Positions 33,069-42,311 of a DNA stretch of 64,000 bases are shown here, piece by piece. Position numbers and translations under genes: made by a program. Origin of the DNA: Algoriphagus machipongonensis (lineage in GTDB: Bacteria > Bacteroidota > Bacteroidia > Cytophagales > Cyclobacteriaceae); assembly GCF_000166275.1 (NCBI RefSeq), contig NZ_CM001023.1:3475001-3539000 (forward strand), read 5' to 3'. The notes below the pieces were generated by a model that saw only the letters and a program-made list of their open reading frames with translations, made no database searches and was not told the DNA's origin. Numbering within the stretch: the first letter of the stretch is position 1; each line of letters starts with the position of its first letter.

Positions 33069-35069
33069 ATGACTTTCCAAGATCAAATCAAACAAGGCAT
33101 TCCTTCTTCCCTCCCAGAAAAAAGAGAAAGAAATCCAGCTTTGAGTCATGCTCCAAAAAGAAAGGAAATTCTATCTGAGGATGAGGTAAAGTTAGCGCTG
33201 AGAAATGCACTTCGCTATTTCCCAAAGGAATGGCATCAGGAATTGGCTACTGAATTTCATCAGGAATTAATGAGTTATGGTAGAATCTACATGTATAGAT
33301 TTATGCCAAAATACGAGCTTCAAGCGAGACCAATTGAGGAATACCCTGCAAATTCTCCAAAAGCTGCAGCCATCATGCTGATGATTCAAAACAATTTGGA
33401 CCCGGCGGTAGCCCAGCATCCAGAAGAATTGATCACTTATGGAGGAAATGGGGCAGTTTTTCAGAATTGGGCGCAGTATCTTCTAGTCATGAAGTACCTA
33501 TCGGAAATGACTGAGAAGCAAACACTGCACATTTATTCTGGGCATCCCATGGGACTTTTCCCTTCCTCCGAAGAGGCACCAAGAGTCATTGTCACAAATG
33601 GAATGATGATTCCTAATTACTCCAAACCGGATGATTGGGAAAAATTCAATGCACTGGGAGTGACACAATATGGTCAAATGACCGCAGGTTCGTACATGTA
33701 TATTGGCCCACAAGGAATCGTTCATGGCACTACCATTACAGTCATGAATGCTTTTAGGATGAAATTAGATAAAGGACAAAGTCCAAAAGGAAAGATTTTC
33801 TTAACTGCAGGCTTGGGTGGAATGAGTGGAGCTCAGCCCAAAGCAGGAAATATTGCGAGCTGTATTACCATTTGTGCTGAGGTAAATCCTGCCGCAGCCA
33901 CAAAGCGACATGAACAAGGTTGGGTGGATGAATTAATCCAAGATCTTGACGAATTAGTGCAAAGAGCAAAGCTTGCCAAGTCTAATGAGGAAACAGTATC
34001 TATTGCATTTATTGGAAATATAGTAGATGTCTGGGAGCGATTTGACAAGGAAAATATTTTCATTGAAATCGGATCTGACCAAACCTCCTTACACAACCCT
34101 TGGGCCGGAGGTTACTACCCGGTAGGGCTTTCTTTTGAGGAATCAAATCAGCTGATGGCCGAAGATCCAGAACAATTCAAGATCAAGGTTCAGGAAAGTT
34201 TGAGAAGACAAACTCAAGCCATTAATAAGCATGTGGCAAAAGGAACTTACTTTTTTGATTATGGTAATGCATTCCTTTTGGAGGCGTCTAGAGCGGGAGC
34301 TGATATAATGGCTGAAAATGGAATAGATTTCAAATACCCAAGTTATGTTCAGGATATTTTAGGCCCTATGTGCTTCGATTATGGATTTGGACCCTTTCGG
34401 TGGGTTTGCACCTCCGGAAAGCCAGAGGATTTGAAAAAATCAGACCAAATTGCAGCCGAAGTCTTGAAAGAGATTATGGTTAATTCTCCTGAATCTATCC
34501 AGCAGCAAATGCAGGATAATATTACCTGGATTGAGGAGGCTGAAAGCAACAAGCTGGTCGTAGGCTCTCAAGCAAGAATTTTATATGCAGATGCAGAAGG
34601 TCGAGCTAAAATTGCGCAAGCTTTTAATGATGCTATTCAAAAAGGCCTGATCACCAAGCCCATCGTATTAGGAAGAGATCACCATGATGTCAGTGGAACA
34701 GATTCTCCATACCGAGAAACCAGCAACATATACGATGGAAGTAAATTTACTTCAGACATGGCTATTCATAATGTCATCGGTGATAGTTTCCGGGGGGCTA
34801 CTTGGGTCTCTATCCACAATGGTGGTGGTGTTGGATGGGGAGAAGTAATCAATGGTGGTTTTGGAATGGTCCTCGATGGATCGCAAGAAGCTGAAAGGAA
34901 ATTAAAATCTATGCTCTTTTATGATGTAAACAACGGGATCGCAAGAAGGGCTTGGGCAAGAAATTCCGGTTCATTGGAAGCCATCAAAAGAGAGATGGAA
35001 AGAAGTCCTGAGCTCAAAGTTACCGTTCCAAATTTAGTCGATGAAGATATTCTAAAGGATCTAAATTAA
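33069..35069 (+). CDS. hutU: Urocanate hydratase HutU, long form
   Basis: NAD-dependent hydratase converting urocanate to 4-imidazolone-5-propanoate (second step). The conserved segments are visible as YGGNGAVFQNWAQYLLVMK, YSGHPMGLFPSSEEAPR, FLTAGLGGMSGAQPKAG and the NAD/active-site region GPMCFDYGFGPFRWVCTSG with its catalytic Cys. At 666 residues it is about 110 longer than the Pseudomonas enzyme. The extra length lies mainly in the N-terminal 80 residues and in the middle, the kind of form shared by Bacteroidota and animals. It follows hutI by 64 bases. A hairpin with a T tract follows its stop codon, separating it from hutG. Confidence 0.96.
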   Translation: MTFQDQIKQGIPSSLPEKRERNPALSHAPKRKEILSEDEVKLALRNALRYFPKEWHQELATEFHQELMSYGRIYMYRFMPKYELQARPIEEYPANSPKAAAIMLMIQNNLDPAVAQHPEELITYGGNGAVFQNWAQYLLVMKYLSEMTEKQTLHIYSGHPMGLFPSSEEAPRVIVTNGMMIPNYSKPDDWEKFNALGVTQYGQMTAGSYMYIGPQGIVHGTTITVMNAFRMKLDKGQSPKGKIFLTAGLGGMSGAQPKAGNIASCITICAEVNPAAATKRHEQGWVDELIQDLDELVQRAKLAKSNEETVSIAFIGNIVDVWERFDKENIFIEIGSDQTSLHNPWAGGYYPVGLSFEESNQLMAEDPEQFKIKVQESLRRQTQAINKHVAKGTYFFDYGNAFLLEASRAGADIMAENGIDFKYPSYVQDILGPMCFDYGFGPFRWVCTSGKPEDLKKSDQIAAEVLKEIMVNSPESIQQQMQDNITWIEEAESNKLVVGSQARILYADAEGRAKIAQAFNDAIQKGLITKPIVLGRDHHDVSGTDSPYRETSNIYDGSKFTSDMAIHNVIGDSFRGATWVSIHNGGGVGWGEVINGGFGMVLDGSQEAERKLKSMLFYDVNNGIARRAWARNSGSLEAIKREMERSPELKVTVPNLVDEDILKDLN

Positions 35070-35091
35070 ATTCTTCTTATTGGAAATATTG

Positions 35092-35127
35092 GCCTTGAAT
35101 TGAAATCATTTCAGTTCAAGGCTTTTT
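35092..35127 (+). terminator. Intrinsic terminator between hutU and hutG
   Basis: A 15-bp stem with one G-T pair (35092-35106 against 35108-35122) is followed directly by TTTTT. As the pairing leaves almost no loop, the real loop is probably three or more bases at the centre. It lies 22 bases past the hutU stop, so readthrough into hutG may be partial or hutG may have its own promoter, though I see no TAnnTTTG box there. Confidence 0.8.
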
Positions 35128-35187
35128 CATTTTATACAAATACAATTCCTAAATTAGAGTATTCACTTTTTATCAAAACTTGAGCCC

Positions 35188-36165
35188 ATGAACTTGCACG
35201 AAAACCCAAACCCTGAACATTGGATAGGAAGAAAAGCTGACCAGCCAGAATATTGGCACCAATTTGTAAAATGTATTTCCGATTTTAAATGGGATGAGGG
35301 AGGAAGCCATAAAGTAGGAATCCTCGGTTACCCAGGTGAAGAAGGTGTGATCAGAAATCAAGGTAGACCTGGCACGAAAAAGGGACCTGAATTAATCAGA
35401 AGTTTCCTTGGAGGTATAGCTTTTCATTTACCAGAAGATAGCTCCATTCTAGATTACGGAGATATAGTAACAAATGGACAAGACCTGGAAAGTACCCAGG
35501 AATTAATTTGTGAAACAGTGAAGTCCCTATTAGACAGCAAGCATTTTCCTGTTTTACTAGGGGGTGGACATGATTTAGCATATGCCCATGGAAAAGGAAT
35601 TCTTAATCACTTAAGTACTAAAAATGAAAAATTGGGAATCATTAACCTAGATGCACATTTTGACTTACGCCCCAAAGTAAAAGATAAAGGGCATTCAGGC
35701 TCTCCGTTCTCCCAGTTGTACCAAGAATTTCCAGATCAGTTTAACTATTTAGCACTGGGGATTCAACGCGCTGCAAACCCAAGGTCCTTATTTGAAACGG
35801 CGAAACAAGTGAAGGCAAATTATTTGGTCATGGAGCAATTCCGCCTACAAAATTGGGAATACATAGAAGAGCAAATCATTTGGTTTTTAGACTCTGTAAA
35901 TAAGGTTTATCTCACCATAGATCTTGATGGCTTTTCATCTGCTTATGCCCCTGGAGTTTCTGCTCCCTCACCGATGGGATTCAGTCCTCAGATAGCATTT
36001 AAGGCTTTTGAATTGATCGCAAAAAGCAAAAAAATGATCTCTTTGGATATAGTAGAACTCAATCCGCTTTATGACAAAGATGACGCTACTGCAAGGCTTG
36101 CATCAAGATGTGTAGAATATATCCTACGGAAAATTTTCGAAGGGAAAACAATAACAAATCGTTAA
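35188..36165 (+). CDS. hutG: Arginase/formimidoylglutamase-family protein HutG
   Basis: Ureohydrolase-fold enzyme expected to hydrolyse N-formimidoyl-glutamate to glutamate and formamide, last step of histidine breakdown. The binuclear Mn ligands are visible in GGGHDLAYAHG (His), INLDAHFDLRP (Asp-x-His-x-x-x-Asp) and LTIDLDGFSSAYAPG (Asp-x-Asp). The length of 325 residues fits formimidoylglutamase better than agmatinase. It follows hutU by 118 bases with a terminator between. Its place in the hut cluster decides the function; by sequence alone agmatinase or arginase would be possible. The downstream MscS gene belongs to a separate unit. Confidence 0.9.
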   Translation: MNLHENPNPEHWIGRKADQPEYWHQFVKCISDFKWDEGGSHKVGILGYPGEEGVIRNQGRPGTKKGPELIRSFLGGIAFHLPEDSSILDYGDIVTNGQDLESTQELICETVKSLLDSKHFPVLLGGGHDLAYAHGKGILNHLSTKNEKLGIINLDAHFDLRPKVKDKGHSGSPFSQLYQEFPDQFNYLALGIQRAANPRSLFETAKQVKANYLVMEQFRLQNWEYIEEQIIWFLDSVNKVYLTIDLDGFSSAYAPGVSAPSPMGFSPQIAFKAFELIAKSKKMISLDIVELNPLYDKDDATARLASRCVEYILRKIFEGKTITNR

Positions 36166-36298
36166 TTTATTCTTATGTAATGCATTTTTAGCAATATTAT
36201 TTTTTAAGGTTGCAAAAAAATAAGCAAATTACTTCTAGAATTATCTTTTAAAACCTAACCTCTTCCGACTTTGGAGAAGTTTTTAAAATCTTTTAATT

Positions 36299-37120
36299 AT
36301 GGAATTTGATATTAATGAAATTGCAGATCTAATTATTCTCTATGCTCCAAAGGTGCTTGGAGCTATTATCACATTAGTTATTGGTTTTTGGATTGCAGGA
36401 TTACTATCCAGCAAAATCAAAAAGTCATTAGAGAAAAATAACGTAGACAAATCCTTAGCACCTTTCATCTTCTCCGTAGTCAGTATTACACTAAAAATGT
36501 TGGTGTTATTGAGTGCTGCCTCAATGTTTGGGATTGAGGTCACTTCTTTCATTGCCATCTTTAGTGCATTAGCCTTTGCTATAGGACTAGCTCTCCAAGG
36601 CAACCTAAGCCACATGGCTGCCGGTATTTTAATTTTATTTTTCAAGCCTTTCCGAGTGGGAGACTTTATTGTCACCAATGGCTATTCAGGTACAGTTAAA
36701 GAGATACAAATTTTCAACACGATCCTTACCACATTAGACAATAGGATCATCATAGTCCCTAACGGAGCTATCGCTTCGAATCCACTAGAAAATTTAACTG
36801 CCAACGCTGAAAGAAAAGTGCCAATGACATTTGGAATTAGCTATGGAGCAGATATTGATAAAGCTCGTAGTGTTATTAAAGAAGTAGCGGCCTCTTGTGA
36901 GTTCATTGACCATTCAAAGCCCATCGATATATTAGTTTCTGAGTTGGCAGATTCCTCAGTGAATTTTGCTGTTAGGCCTTGGTGTAAAACAGAAGATTTC
37001 TGGAATGTTCACTTCTTTATGCAAGAGAATATTAAGAAAGCATTTGATAAAGCAGATATCGGGATCCCATTCCCACAAAGAGATGTTCATCACTTCTACC
37101 CAGAAGGAAAAGCATCCTAA
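36299..37120 (+). CDS. Small-conductance mechanosensitive channel, MscS family
   Basis: Inner-membrane channel that opens on membrane tension to release solutes during osmotic downshock. Three transmembrane segments are visible: IIITLVIGFWIAGLL-like at about 17-35, ITLKMLVLLSAASMFGI at about 58-76, and the pore helix AIFSALAFAIGLALQGNLSHMAAGILILFF at about 83-112 with the typical Gly/Ala packing. The MscS beta domain follows (PFRVGDFIVTNGYSGTVKEIQIFNT) and a C-terminal alpha/beta domain ends at about 265 (IPFPQRDVHHF). The length of 273 residues is close to E. coli MscS. It stands alone, ending in a terminator. Confidence 0.93.
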   Translation: MEFDINEIADLIILYAPKVLGAIITLVIGFWIAGLLSSKIKKSLEKNNVDKSLAPFIFSVVSITLKMLVLLSAASMFGIEVTSFIAIFSALAFAIGLALQGNLSHMAAGILILFFKPFRVGDFIVTNGYSGTVKEIQIFNTILTTLDNRIIIVPNGAIASNPLENLTANAERKVPMTFGISYGADIDKARSVIKEVAASCEFIDHSKPIDILVSELADSSVNFAVRPWCKTEDFWNVHFFMQENIKKAFDKADIGIPFPQRDVHHFYPEGKAS

Positions 37121-37139
37121 TCTCTTTTTAACCATTTAC

Positions 37140-37174
37140 AAAGAGGCTGTTTCTACCAAGATTCAGCCTCTTTT
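37140..37174 (+). terminator. Intrinsic terminator after the MscS gene
   Basis: Perfect 10-bp stem AAAGAGGCTG / CAGCCTCTTT with a 14-base loop, ending in a short T stretch, 20 bases past the channel stop codon. Confidence 0.75.
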
Positions 37175-37218
37175 ATACTTTAATATTAGAAGTTTTTTTA
37201 TCCAATCTTTGAAACCAG

Positions 37219-38409
37219 ATGCAATATTCCCTTGATAACTACCTGGTAATTTTTAGTCTCATATTTTGCATTTTCTCTTGCTCCCCTAGTCAAGAGGAGC
37301 AAGTGGGACTTACGGAAATAACTATATCAGAATCCCATATTTTACCTTTTGATGAAGCAGTTTCAGCCATCAGCTTTGTACCTCTAAAAAATAGAGAGGA
37401 GCTCCCGGTTAATTTAAACTGTAGTGTATGGGATTTAAAAATCACAAGTAAATATATCATCTATTCGACCCTCTGTAATCCAGAGGCGAAGATTCATCTT
37501 TTTGACTTAAAGGGAAATCATATAAATACGTTTGAGAAAATTGGGGGAGGTCCAGAAGAATATCAGAATATTCAGGGAGTATTTTATGAGGAAGACACCC
37601 TACATCTTTCCACAGGAAATGGTGAAATCAAACAATACCTGTTCCCCAGTTTTGATTATGCGGGCACTGTTTCTTTAGGAAAGTCCATGTTCATTCCCAA
37701 TTTTGCTAAAATTTCAGGAAGCAAATGGCTTTTTTCTGCCATGTTTGATGGTGATCTGGATGAAAACAAAATGTTTAACCTCTTCAATAGTGTGGATATT
37801 ACTACGCTAGAGAATAAGGAACTTTCATTGAAAGCCACTCAACTTAGCAATGAAATAAGTGAAGGAGAAATGGATAAAATCGGAAATAATTTTATTCTCA
37901 ACTATGCATTTGCTGACACCTTATATACTTATGATGGAGAGGTAGTTAACCCTTATATTCGATTAGATTTTGGGGAAAGAAGCCCTACGAGCGAAGACTT
38001 AAAAATGGACTCAGAAAGTTTTGAAGCTACCATTACAAATCAGGGCATGATAATCAATATGGGCAAAATCTGGCAAACCGATTCAATAACGCATCTGAAA
38101 ACTTTTGCCCTAGCAAAGAATCCTGATTTAGATTTATCCAATATCCGCACGTTCCCTATCCATGAAGTTTTTATCAATCACCGATCAAATCAAGTTGTTG
38201 CATTCCCCTCTCTGGTAGGTTGGAGCAATGGCAAGGGAGATGCAAAAGATGGATGGTTTTATGAGGTTCTCCAGACTGATGATTGGGTAAACGCATTAGA
38301 TAATGGGCTATTTGGATCTTACACTTCACAACTTGAGGAAATGCTAGACGGCTTGGGTGATTTTGAAGACCCAATCCTGATCAAGTACCAAATTAACAGC
38401 GGAAATTAA
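37219..38409 (+). CDS. 6-bladed beta-propeller lipoprotein
   Basis: A 396-residue lipoprotein whose signal peptide ends in the lipobox FCIFSC (about residues 16-21). The mature part has the repeated pattern of the Bacteroidota 6-bladed propeller family (TolB/NHL-like), for example SKYIIYSTL, IHLFDLKGNHINTFEKIGGGPEEY (the family's hallmark G-x-GPGEY-like turn), and GNNFILNYAFADTLYTYDGE. It is probably exposed at the cell surface or in the periplasm, with no known function. It stands between a terminator and a convergent gene, with no SusC/SusD or sensor partner adjacent. Confidence 0.82.
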   Translation: MQYSLDNYLVIFSLIFCIFSCSPSQEEQVGLTEITISESHILPFDEAVSAISFVPLKNREELPVNLNCSVWDLKITSKYIIYSTLCNPEAKIHLFDLKGNHINTFEKIGGGPEEYQNIQGVFYEEDTLHLSTGNGEIKQYLFPSFDYAGTVSLGKSMFIPNFAKISGSKWLFSAMFDGDLDENKMFNLFNSVDITTLENKELSLKATQLSNEISEGEMDKIGNNFILNYAFADTLYTYDGEVVNPYIRLDFGERSPTSEDLKMDSESFEATITNQGMIINMGKIWQTDSITHLKTFALAKNPDLDLSNIRTFPIHEVFINHRSNQVVAFPSLVGWSNGKGDAKDGWFYEVLQTDDWVNALDNGLFGSYTSQLEEMLDGLGDFEDPILIKYQINSGN

Positions 38410-38428
38410 TCAGTAATATTTAATGACA

Positions 38429-41365
38429 TTACCCTCGGAGTGCCTCCCATAAAACCTCCACAGGATGCTTTGCTTTCTTACCTGTTCCATCAGCTATCTG
38501 ATGACGGCAAGAAGTACCCGGTGCAGCTATAATCGTATCAGATTCAGCGTTTCTAACAGCAGGAAAAAGCACCAACTCTCCTACTTGTTGGGAAACCTGG
38601 TAATGTTCTGCCTCATAGCCAAAACTCCCTGCCATTCCGCAACATCCACTCGGTATGGTTTCTACAGAATAATTTTCTGGAAGTGATAGTATTTTTTGGG
38701 TCCAAAGCATGGAAGACAATGCCTTTTGATGACAGTGCCCATGAAGTTTGATCTTTTGAGCTTTGTCAGTAAATAAGTCAGATTTGATATTACCAGCTGC
38801 AGCCTCCTGAGCTAAGAACTCATCAATTAGCTTCACATGAAATTTAAGTTTCTTTGCTGCTGGCATTAATTCAGGAGAGACTATTCGAGGGTACTCATCA
38901 CGGAAACTTAAAATTGCTGAAGGCTCCAAACCAATCAGCGGAGTATTTCCATCCACCAAATTTTGAAAAATCCTGACATTTGCATCCGCGTGTTTTTTAG
39001 CTTTTGGCAAAAGCCCTTTGGAAAGTGCCGAACGACCACTTTCATGGTGATCTACAACCTTCACTTCATACCCTAACTTCTTAAGCAAAGAAATTGTCTT
39101 GATTCCGATATGGGTATCATTGTGATTGGTAAATTCATCGACAAAAAAGTAGACCGATTTGATCGTTTGACTAGGGCCTGGAAGTAATGTGTAATTCTTA
39201 TTATACCAATTCCTCAAGCTTTGAGAGCTTATTTCAGGAAGATTCCTTTCTGGTGCTACCCCCAAAATTGACTTCATTATTCCTCCTGTCACTCCGTTAT
39301 TCAAAAAGAAATTTGCAATACCGGGCATCAAAGAACCGAATCCATTAAGCTCATTGATGTAGGCAAAAGCCTTAGACCTAAGAGGGGTACCGTTAACTTT
39401 TTGATACTGAAATAAGAATTCAGCTTTCATACTTGCCATGTCCACATTGGATGGGCATTCAGAAGTACAGCCTTTACAGGAAAGACACAAATCCATGGCT
39501 TCTTTGATTTCTGGATGGTTAAAGGCATTTTCCTTTTTATCCATGGTCAAAAATTCACGGAGTGTATTGGCTCTACCCCTTGTGGTATCTTTCTCATTCT
39601 TTGTCGCCATGTAACTTGGGCACATAGTACCACCTGAACCAGGAAGTTTTCTACAATCACCCGATCCATTACATTTTTCTGCCATTCGGAGAATCCCACC
39701 TACAGCTGAAAAATCCAAGGCAGTTGGATGAACCGGAGTTTCTACATCTGGCTCATACCGCAAGAATTTATTCATTGGAGCGGCATCCACAATTTTGCCT
39801 GGGTTGAAGATATTTGATGGATCCCAAGTGAATTTAATCCTTCGGAATAGCTCATAATTTTTCTCCCCTACCATTAATGGGATAAAAGCTGCACGGACAC
39901 GCCCATCTCCATGTTCACCGGAAAGTGAACCCTGATATTTCTTAACCAATTCGGCAGAAGATTTGGATATCTGATAAAATGCCTCCACATCCTTGGACTT
40001 TTTCAAATCCAAAATTGGACGCAAGTGGATTTCTCCGGCACCAGCATGAGCATAGTGCACGGGCTTTTGCTGAAAACCAACCATCATTTCATCAAACTCA
40101 TCTATGTAATCTGCCAAGTCAGCGATATCAACCGCCGTATCTTCTATACAGGCAACAGCTTTTGCATCTCCGGGAATATTTGCCAAAAGACCTAGCCCTG
40201 CAGAACGTAAAGCCCAAGCTGCGGATACCATAGAAGGTTCGATAATTGGATAAGCATACCCAATTCCGGAATTTTCAAAATCCTGAACCAAGGCCTCCCC
40301 TTTTTTAGTTGCTTCCTCCAGAGTTTTTCCTCTAAACTCAACCATCAAAATGGCCTCAGGATCTCCCTCTACGAAATAACGGTTTTTGCTGTACTCGATG
40401 CTTTCTTTGGTACAATCCAAAATGATTTTATCCATCAATTCCACTGCGGTAGCAGGATGCTTCATGGCAGTTTGAGATGCTACCATGCTTTGATGGATGG
40501 ATTCAAAATGAGCTGCAACGACTATCTCAATAGGATCTGGTAAGGGATCCAGACTGATTTTTATTTCAGTTGTAAAAGCTAATGTTCCTTCAGAGCCAGA
40601 TAGAAGTTTACAGAAATTGAATTTCTCCTCCCCTTCAAAAACTTCAGATTTTAACAATTCATCTACTGCATAACCCGTATTTCTTCTATGAATTGATTTT
40701 TTGGGAAATTGAGCGTGAATCTCTTCTCTAGCTTCTTCATCACTTAACTCCTCCAATACTCTTCTATAAATATCCCCCTCAAGTGATTGCAATTTTGTTT
40801 TCTTCTCAAACTCTTCCTTAGAAAGTGCCTCAAACTTTACTGGATTTCCATCACTCAAAATCGTATGGAGAGAAATCACTTTATCACGCGTCACTCCATA
40901 AACAATGGAAGTGGTACCTGATGAGTTATTACCTACCATTCCACCAATCATCGCTCGGCTTGCAGTAGACGTAATTGGACTAAAGAAAAGTCCATGGGGT
41001 TTAAGGTATCTATTGAGTTCATCCCTTACTACGCCAGGTTGTACCCTCACCCATCGTTCTTCCACATTCAATTCCAATATTTGGGTGAAATGCTTTGAGA
41101 CATCTACCACAATCCCATTTCCAACACATTGCCCGGAAAGTGAGGTTCCGGCAGTTCTGGGAATTAGGGAAGTTTGATTCTCAGATGCAAACTGAATCAG
41201 TTTCTGAATATCAGCTTCGGTTTTTGGGAAAGCTACCGCCAGCGGCATCTCCCGGTAAACAGAAGCGTCAGTAGCATATAGGGTTTTTGTTAGGGTATCG
41301 AACTGAAGTGTTCCCTCCAATTTGATAGATAAATCCTGTAGTAAAGGCAATAGGTTTGAACTCAT
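38429..41365 (-). CDS. FAD-linked oxidase with C-terminal Fe-S domain (YdiJ/Dld-type 2-hydroxyacid dehydrogenase)
   Basis: Large membrane-associated dehydrogenase that oxidises a D-2-hydroxyacid and passes electrons to the quinone pool. An FAD-binding PCMH domain (about 30-250: LIPRTAGTSLSGQCVGNGIVVDVS) and FAD-oxidase C domain (about 250-540) are followed by ferredoxin-like motifs CNGSGDC...MCPSY and CLSCKGCTSECP. The C-terminal CCG domains carry HGHCHQKALSS and PSGCCGMAGSFG. The 978-residue length and domain order resemble E. coli YdiJ (reported to act on D-2-hydroxyglutarate) and Dld-type D-lactate dehydrogenases. I start at ATG 41365; the upstream TTG at 41371 overlaps a TATTTTTG box. Substrate among lactate, glycolate and 2-hydroxyglutarate is not decidable here. 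Confidence 0.88.
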   Translation of the reverse strand: MSSNLLPLLQDLSIKLEGTLQFDTLTKTLYATDASVYREMPLAVAFPKTEADIQKLIQFASENQTSLIPRTAGTSLSGQCVGNGIVVDVSKHFTQILELNVEERWVRVQPGVVRDELNRYLKPHGLFFSPITSTASRAMIGGMVGNNSSGTTSIVYGVTRDKVISLHTILSDGNPVKFEALSKEEFEKKTKLQSLEGDIYRRVLEELSDEEAREEIHAQFPKKSIHRRNTGYAVDELLKSEVFEGEEKFNFCKLLSGSEGTLAFTTEIKISLDPLPDPIEIVVAAHFESIHQSMVASQTAMKHPATAVELMDKIILDCTKESIEYSKNRYFVEGDPEAILMVEFRGKTLEEATKKGEALVQDFENSGIGYAYPIIEPSMVSAAWALRSAGLGLLANIPGDAKAVACIEDTAVDIADLADYIDEFDEMMVGFQQKPVHYAHAGAGEIHLRPILDLKKSKDVEAFYQISKSSAELVKKYQGSLSGEHGDGRVRAAFIPLMVGEKNYELFRRIKFTWDPSNIFNPGKIVDAAPMNKFLRYEPDVETPVHPTALDFSAVGGILRMAEKCNGSGDCRKLPGSGGTMCPSYMATKNEKDTTRGRANTLREFLTMDKKENAFNHPEIKEAMDLCLSCKGCTSECPSNVDMASMKAEFLFQYQKVNGTPLRSKAFAYINELNGFGSLMPGIANFFLNNGVTGGIMKSILGVAPERNLPEISSQSLRNWYNKNYTLLPGPSQTIKSVYFFVDEFTNHNDTHIGIKTISLLKKLGYEVKVVDHHESGRSALSKGLLPKAKKHADANVRIFQNLVDGNTPLIGLEPSAILSFRDEYPRIVSPELMPAAKKLKFHVKLIDEFLAQEAAAGNIKSDLFTDKAQKIKLHGHCHQKALSSMLWTQKILSLPENYSVETIPSGCCGMAGSFGYEAEHYQVSQQVGELVLFPAVRNAESDTIIAAPGTSCRHQIADGTGKKAKHPVEVLWEALRG

Positions 41366-41535
41366 GCTCAAAAATAACTTTCCTAGTCAGATTTAAGAAA
41401 CATGACAGAGGAAAGAATTTGATTTGGCAAGGAAATAATTCCTCCAAGGATAAATTCATAAAACGATCATTTTCCAGTGAATTTGAAAATTGAGGCATTC
41501 CACCCTTTCTTTGCAGGAAATACCAATCGATCTAC

Positions 41536-42306
41536 ATGTTTTTCTACCTATCCCAGTTTTTAAGTTTTTTAGCTATGCCCCTGACTATTGTCATCATTCT
41601 TATTGTCATGGGAGCAGTTTACATCAAAAGAAAATGGGGAAAGAAAAGTCTTTGGGCAGGCATCATTTTACTTTGGTTTTTCTCCAACCAATTTATTTCG
41701 AATCAGGCCATGCTTGCCTGGGAACCTGATTTCAAAGAATTTTCAGAGATTAAAAACCATGAAATCGGAATAGTTTTAACTGGTGTGACCAACTTAAGCA
41801 AAACTGCTTATGATAGAACTTTTTTTAATAAAGGAGCGGATAGAATCACACATGCGCTACAATTGTATAGGATGGGGAAAATCAAAAAGATTTTGATCAC
41901 AGGAGGACAAGGACTAAATCCTGTCAATCCTCAATCTGAAGCTGAATTACTACAGCGCTTTCTGATCATGACAGGAGTTCCTCCCGAAGATGTGATGATT
42001 GAGGATAAGGCAAAAAATACCGCTCAGAATGCGCAGTTCACCAAGACTTTTTTAGAAGAAAAAGGAATTAATATAGATCAGGAGTTTCTCTTGATCACCT
42101 CAGCATTTCATATGTATAGATCTAAGGGTTGCTTTGATAAGGTTGGCTTGAAGACAGAAACCTTTCCCACGGATTATTACAGTTATGACACCAAATACGA
42201 CTTCCCTACTTTTATGTATCCAAGTCCGTCTTCTATTGAAAATTGGCATAAACTCGTTAAAGAGTGGATTGGGATAACCGTATATAAATTGGTTGGATAC
42301 ATCTAA
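41536..42306 (+). CDS. YdcF/SanA family protein (DUF218)
   Basis: A 256-residue inner-membrane protein with two N-terminal transmembrane segments (MPLTIVIILIVMGAVYI and SLWAGIILLWFFSNQFI). The DUF218 domain follows at about 80-250, marked by GIVLTGVTN, RITHALQLYRMGKIKKILITGGQG, the catalytic-region-like EDKAKNTAQNAQFTKTFLEE and ITSAFHMYRSKGCFDKVGL. The family includes E. coli YdcF, SanA and ElyC, which affect envelope integrity. Its exact reaction is unknown. It is convergent with hipA (5 bases between stops) and divergent from the dehydrogenase gene. Confidence 0.88.
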   Translation: MFFYLSQFLSFLAMPLTIVIILIVMGAVYIKRKWGKKSLWAGIILLWFFSNQFISNQAMLAWEPDFKEFSEIKNHEIGIVLTGVTNLSKTAYDRTFFNKGADRITHALQLYRMGKIKKILITGGQGLNPVNPQSEAELLQRFLIMTGVPPEDVMIEDKAKNTAQNAQFTKTFLEEKGINIDQEFLLITSAFHMYRSKGCFDKVGLKTETFPTDYYSYDTKYDFPTFMYPSPSSIENWHKLVKEWIGITVYKLVGYI

Positions 42307-42311
42307 GCCAA

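Noticed and set aside
36260..36290. Possible hairpin (CTCTTCC...GGAGAAG) in the MscS leader
   Set aside because: The pairing needs a mismatch and a bulge and the stem is short, so I do not call a riboswitch or attenuator.
41369..41376. TATTTTTG on the minus strand as a promoter of the FAD/Fe-S dehydrogenase
   Set aside because: It overlaps the upstream TTG and ends only four bases from the ATG, with no -33 partner, so I do not call it a promoter; it is used only as a reason to prefer the ATG.
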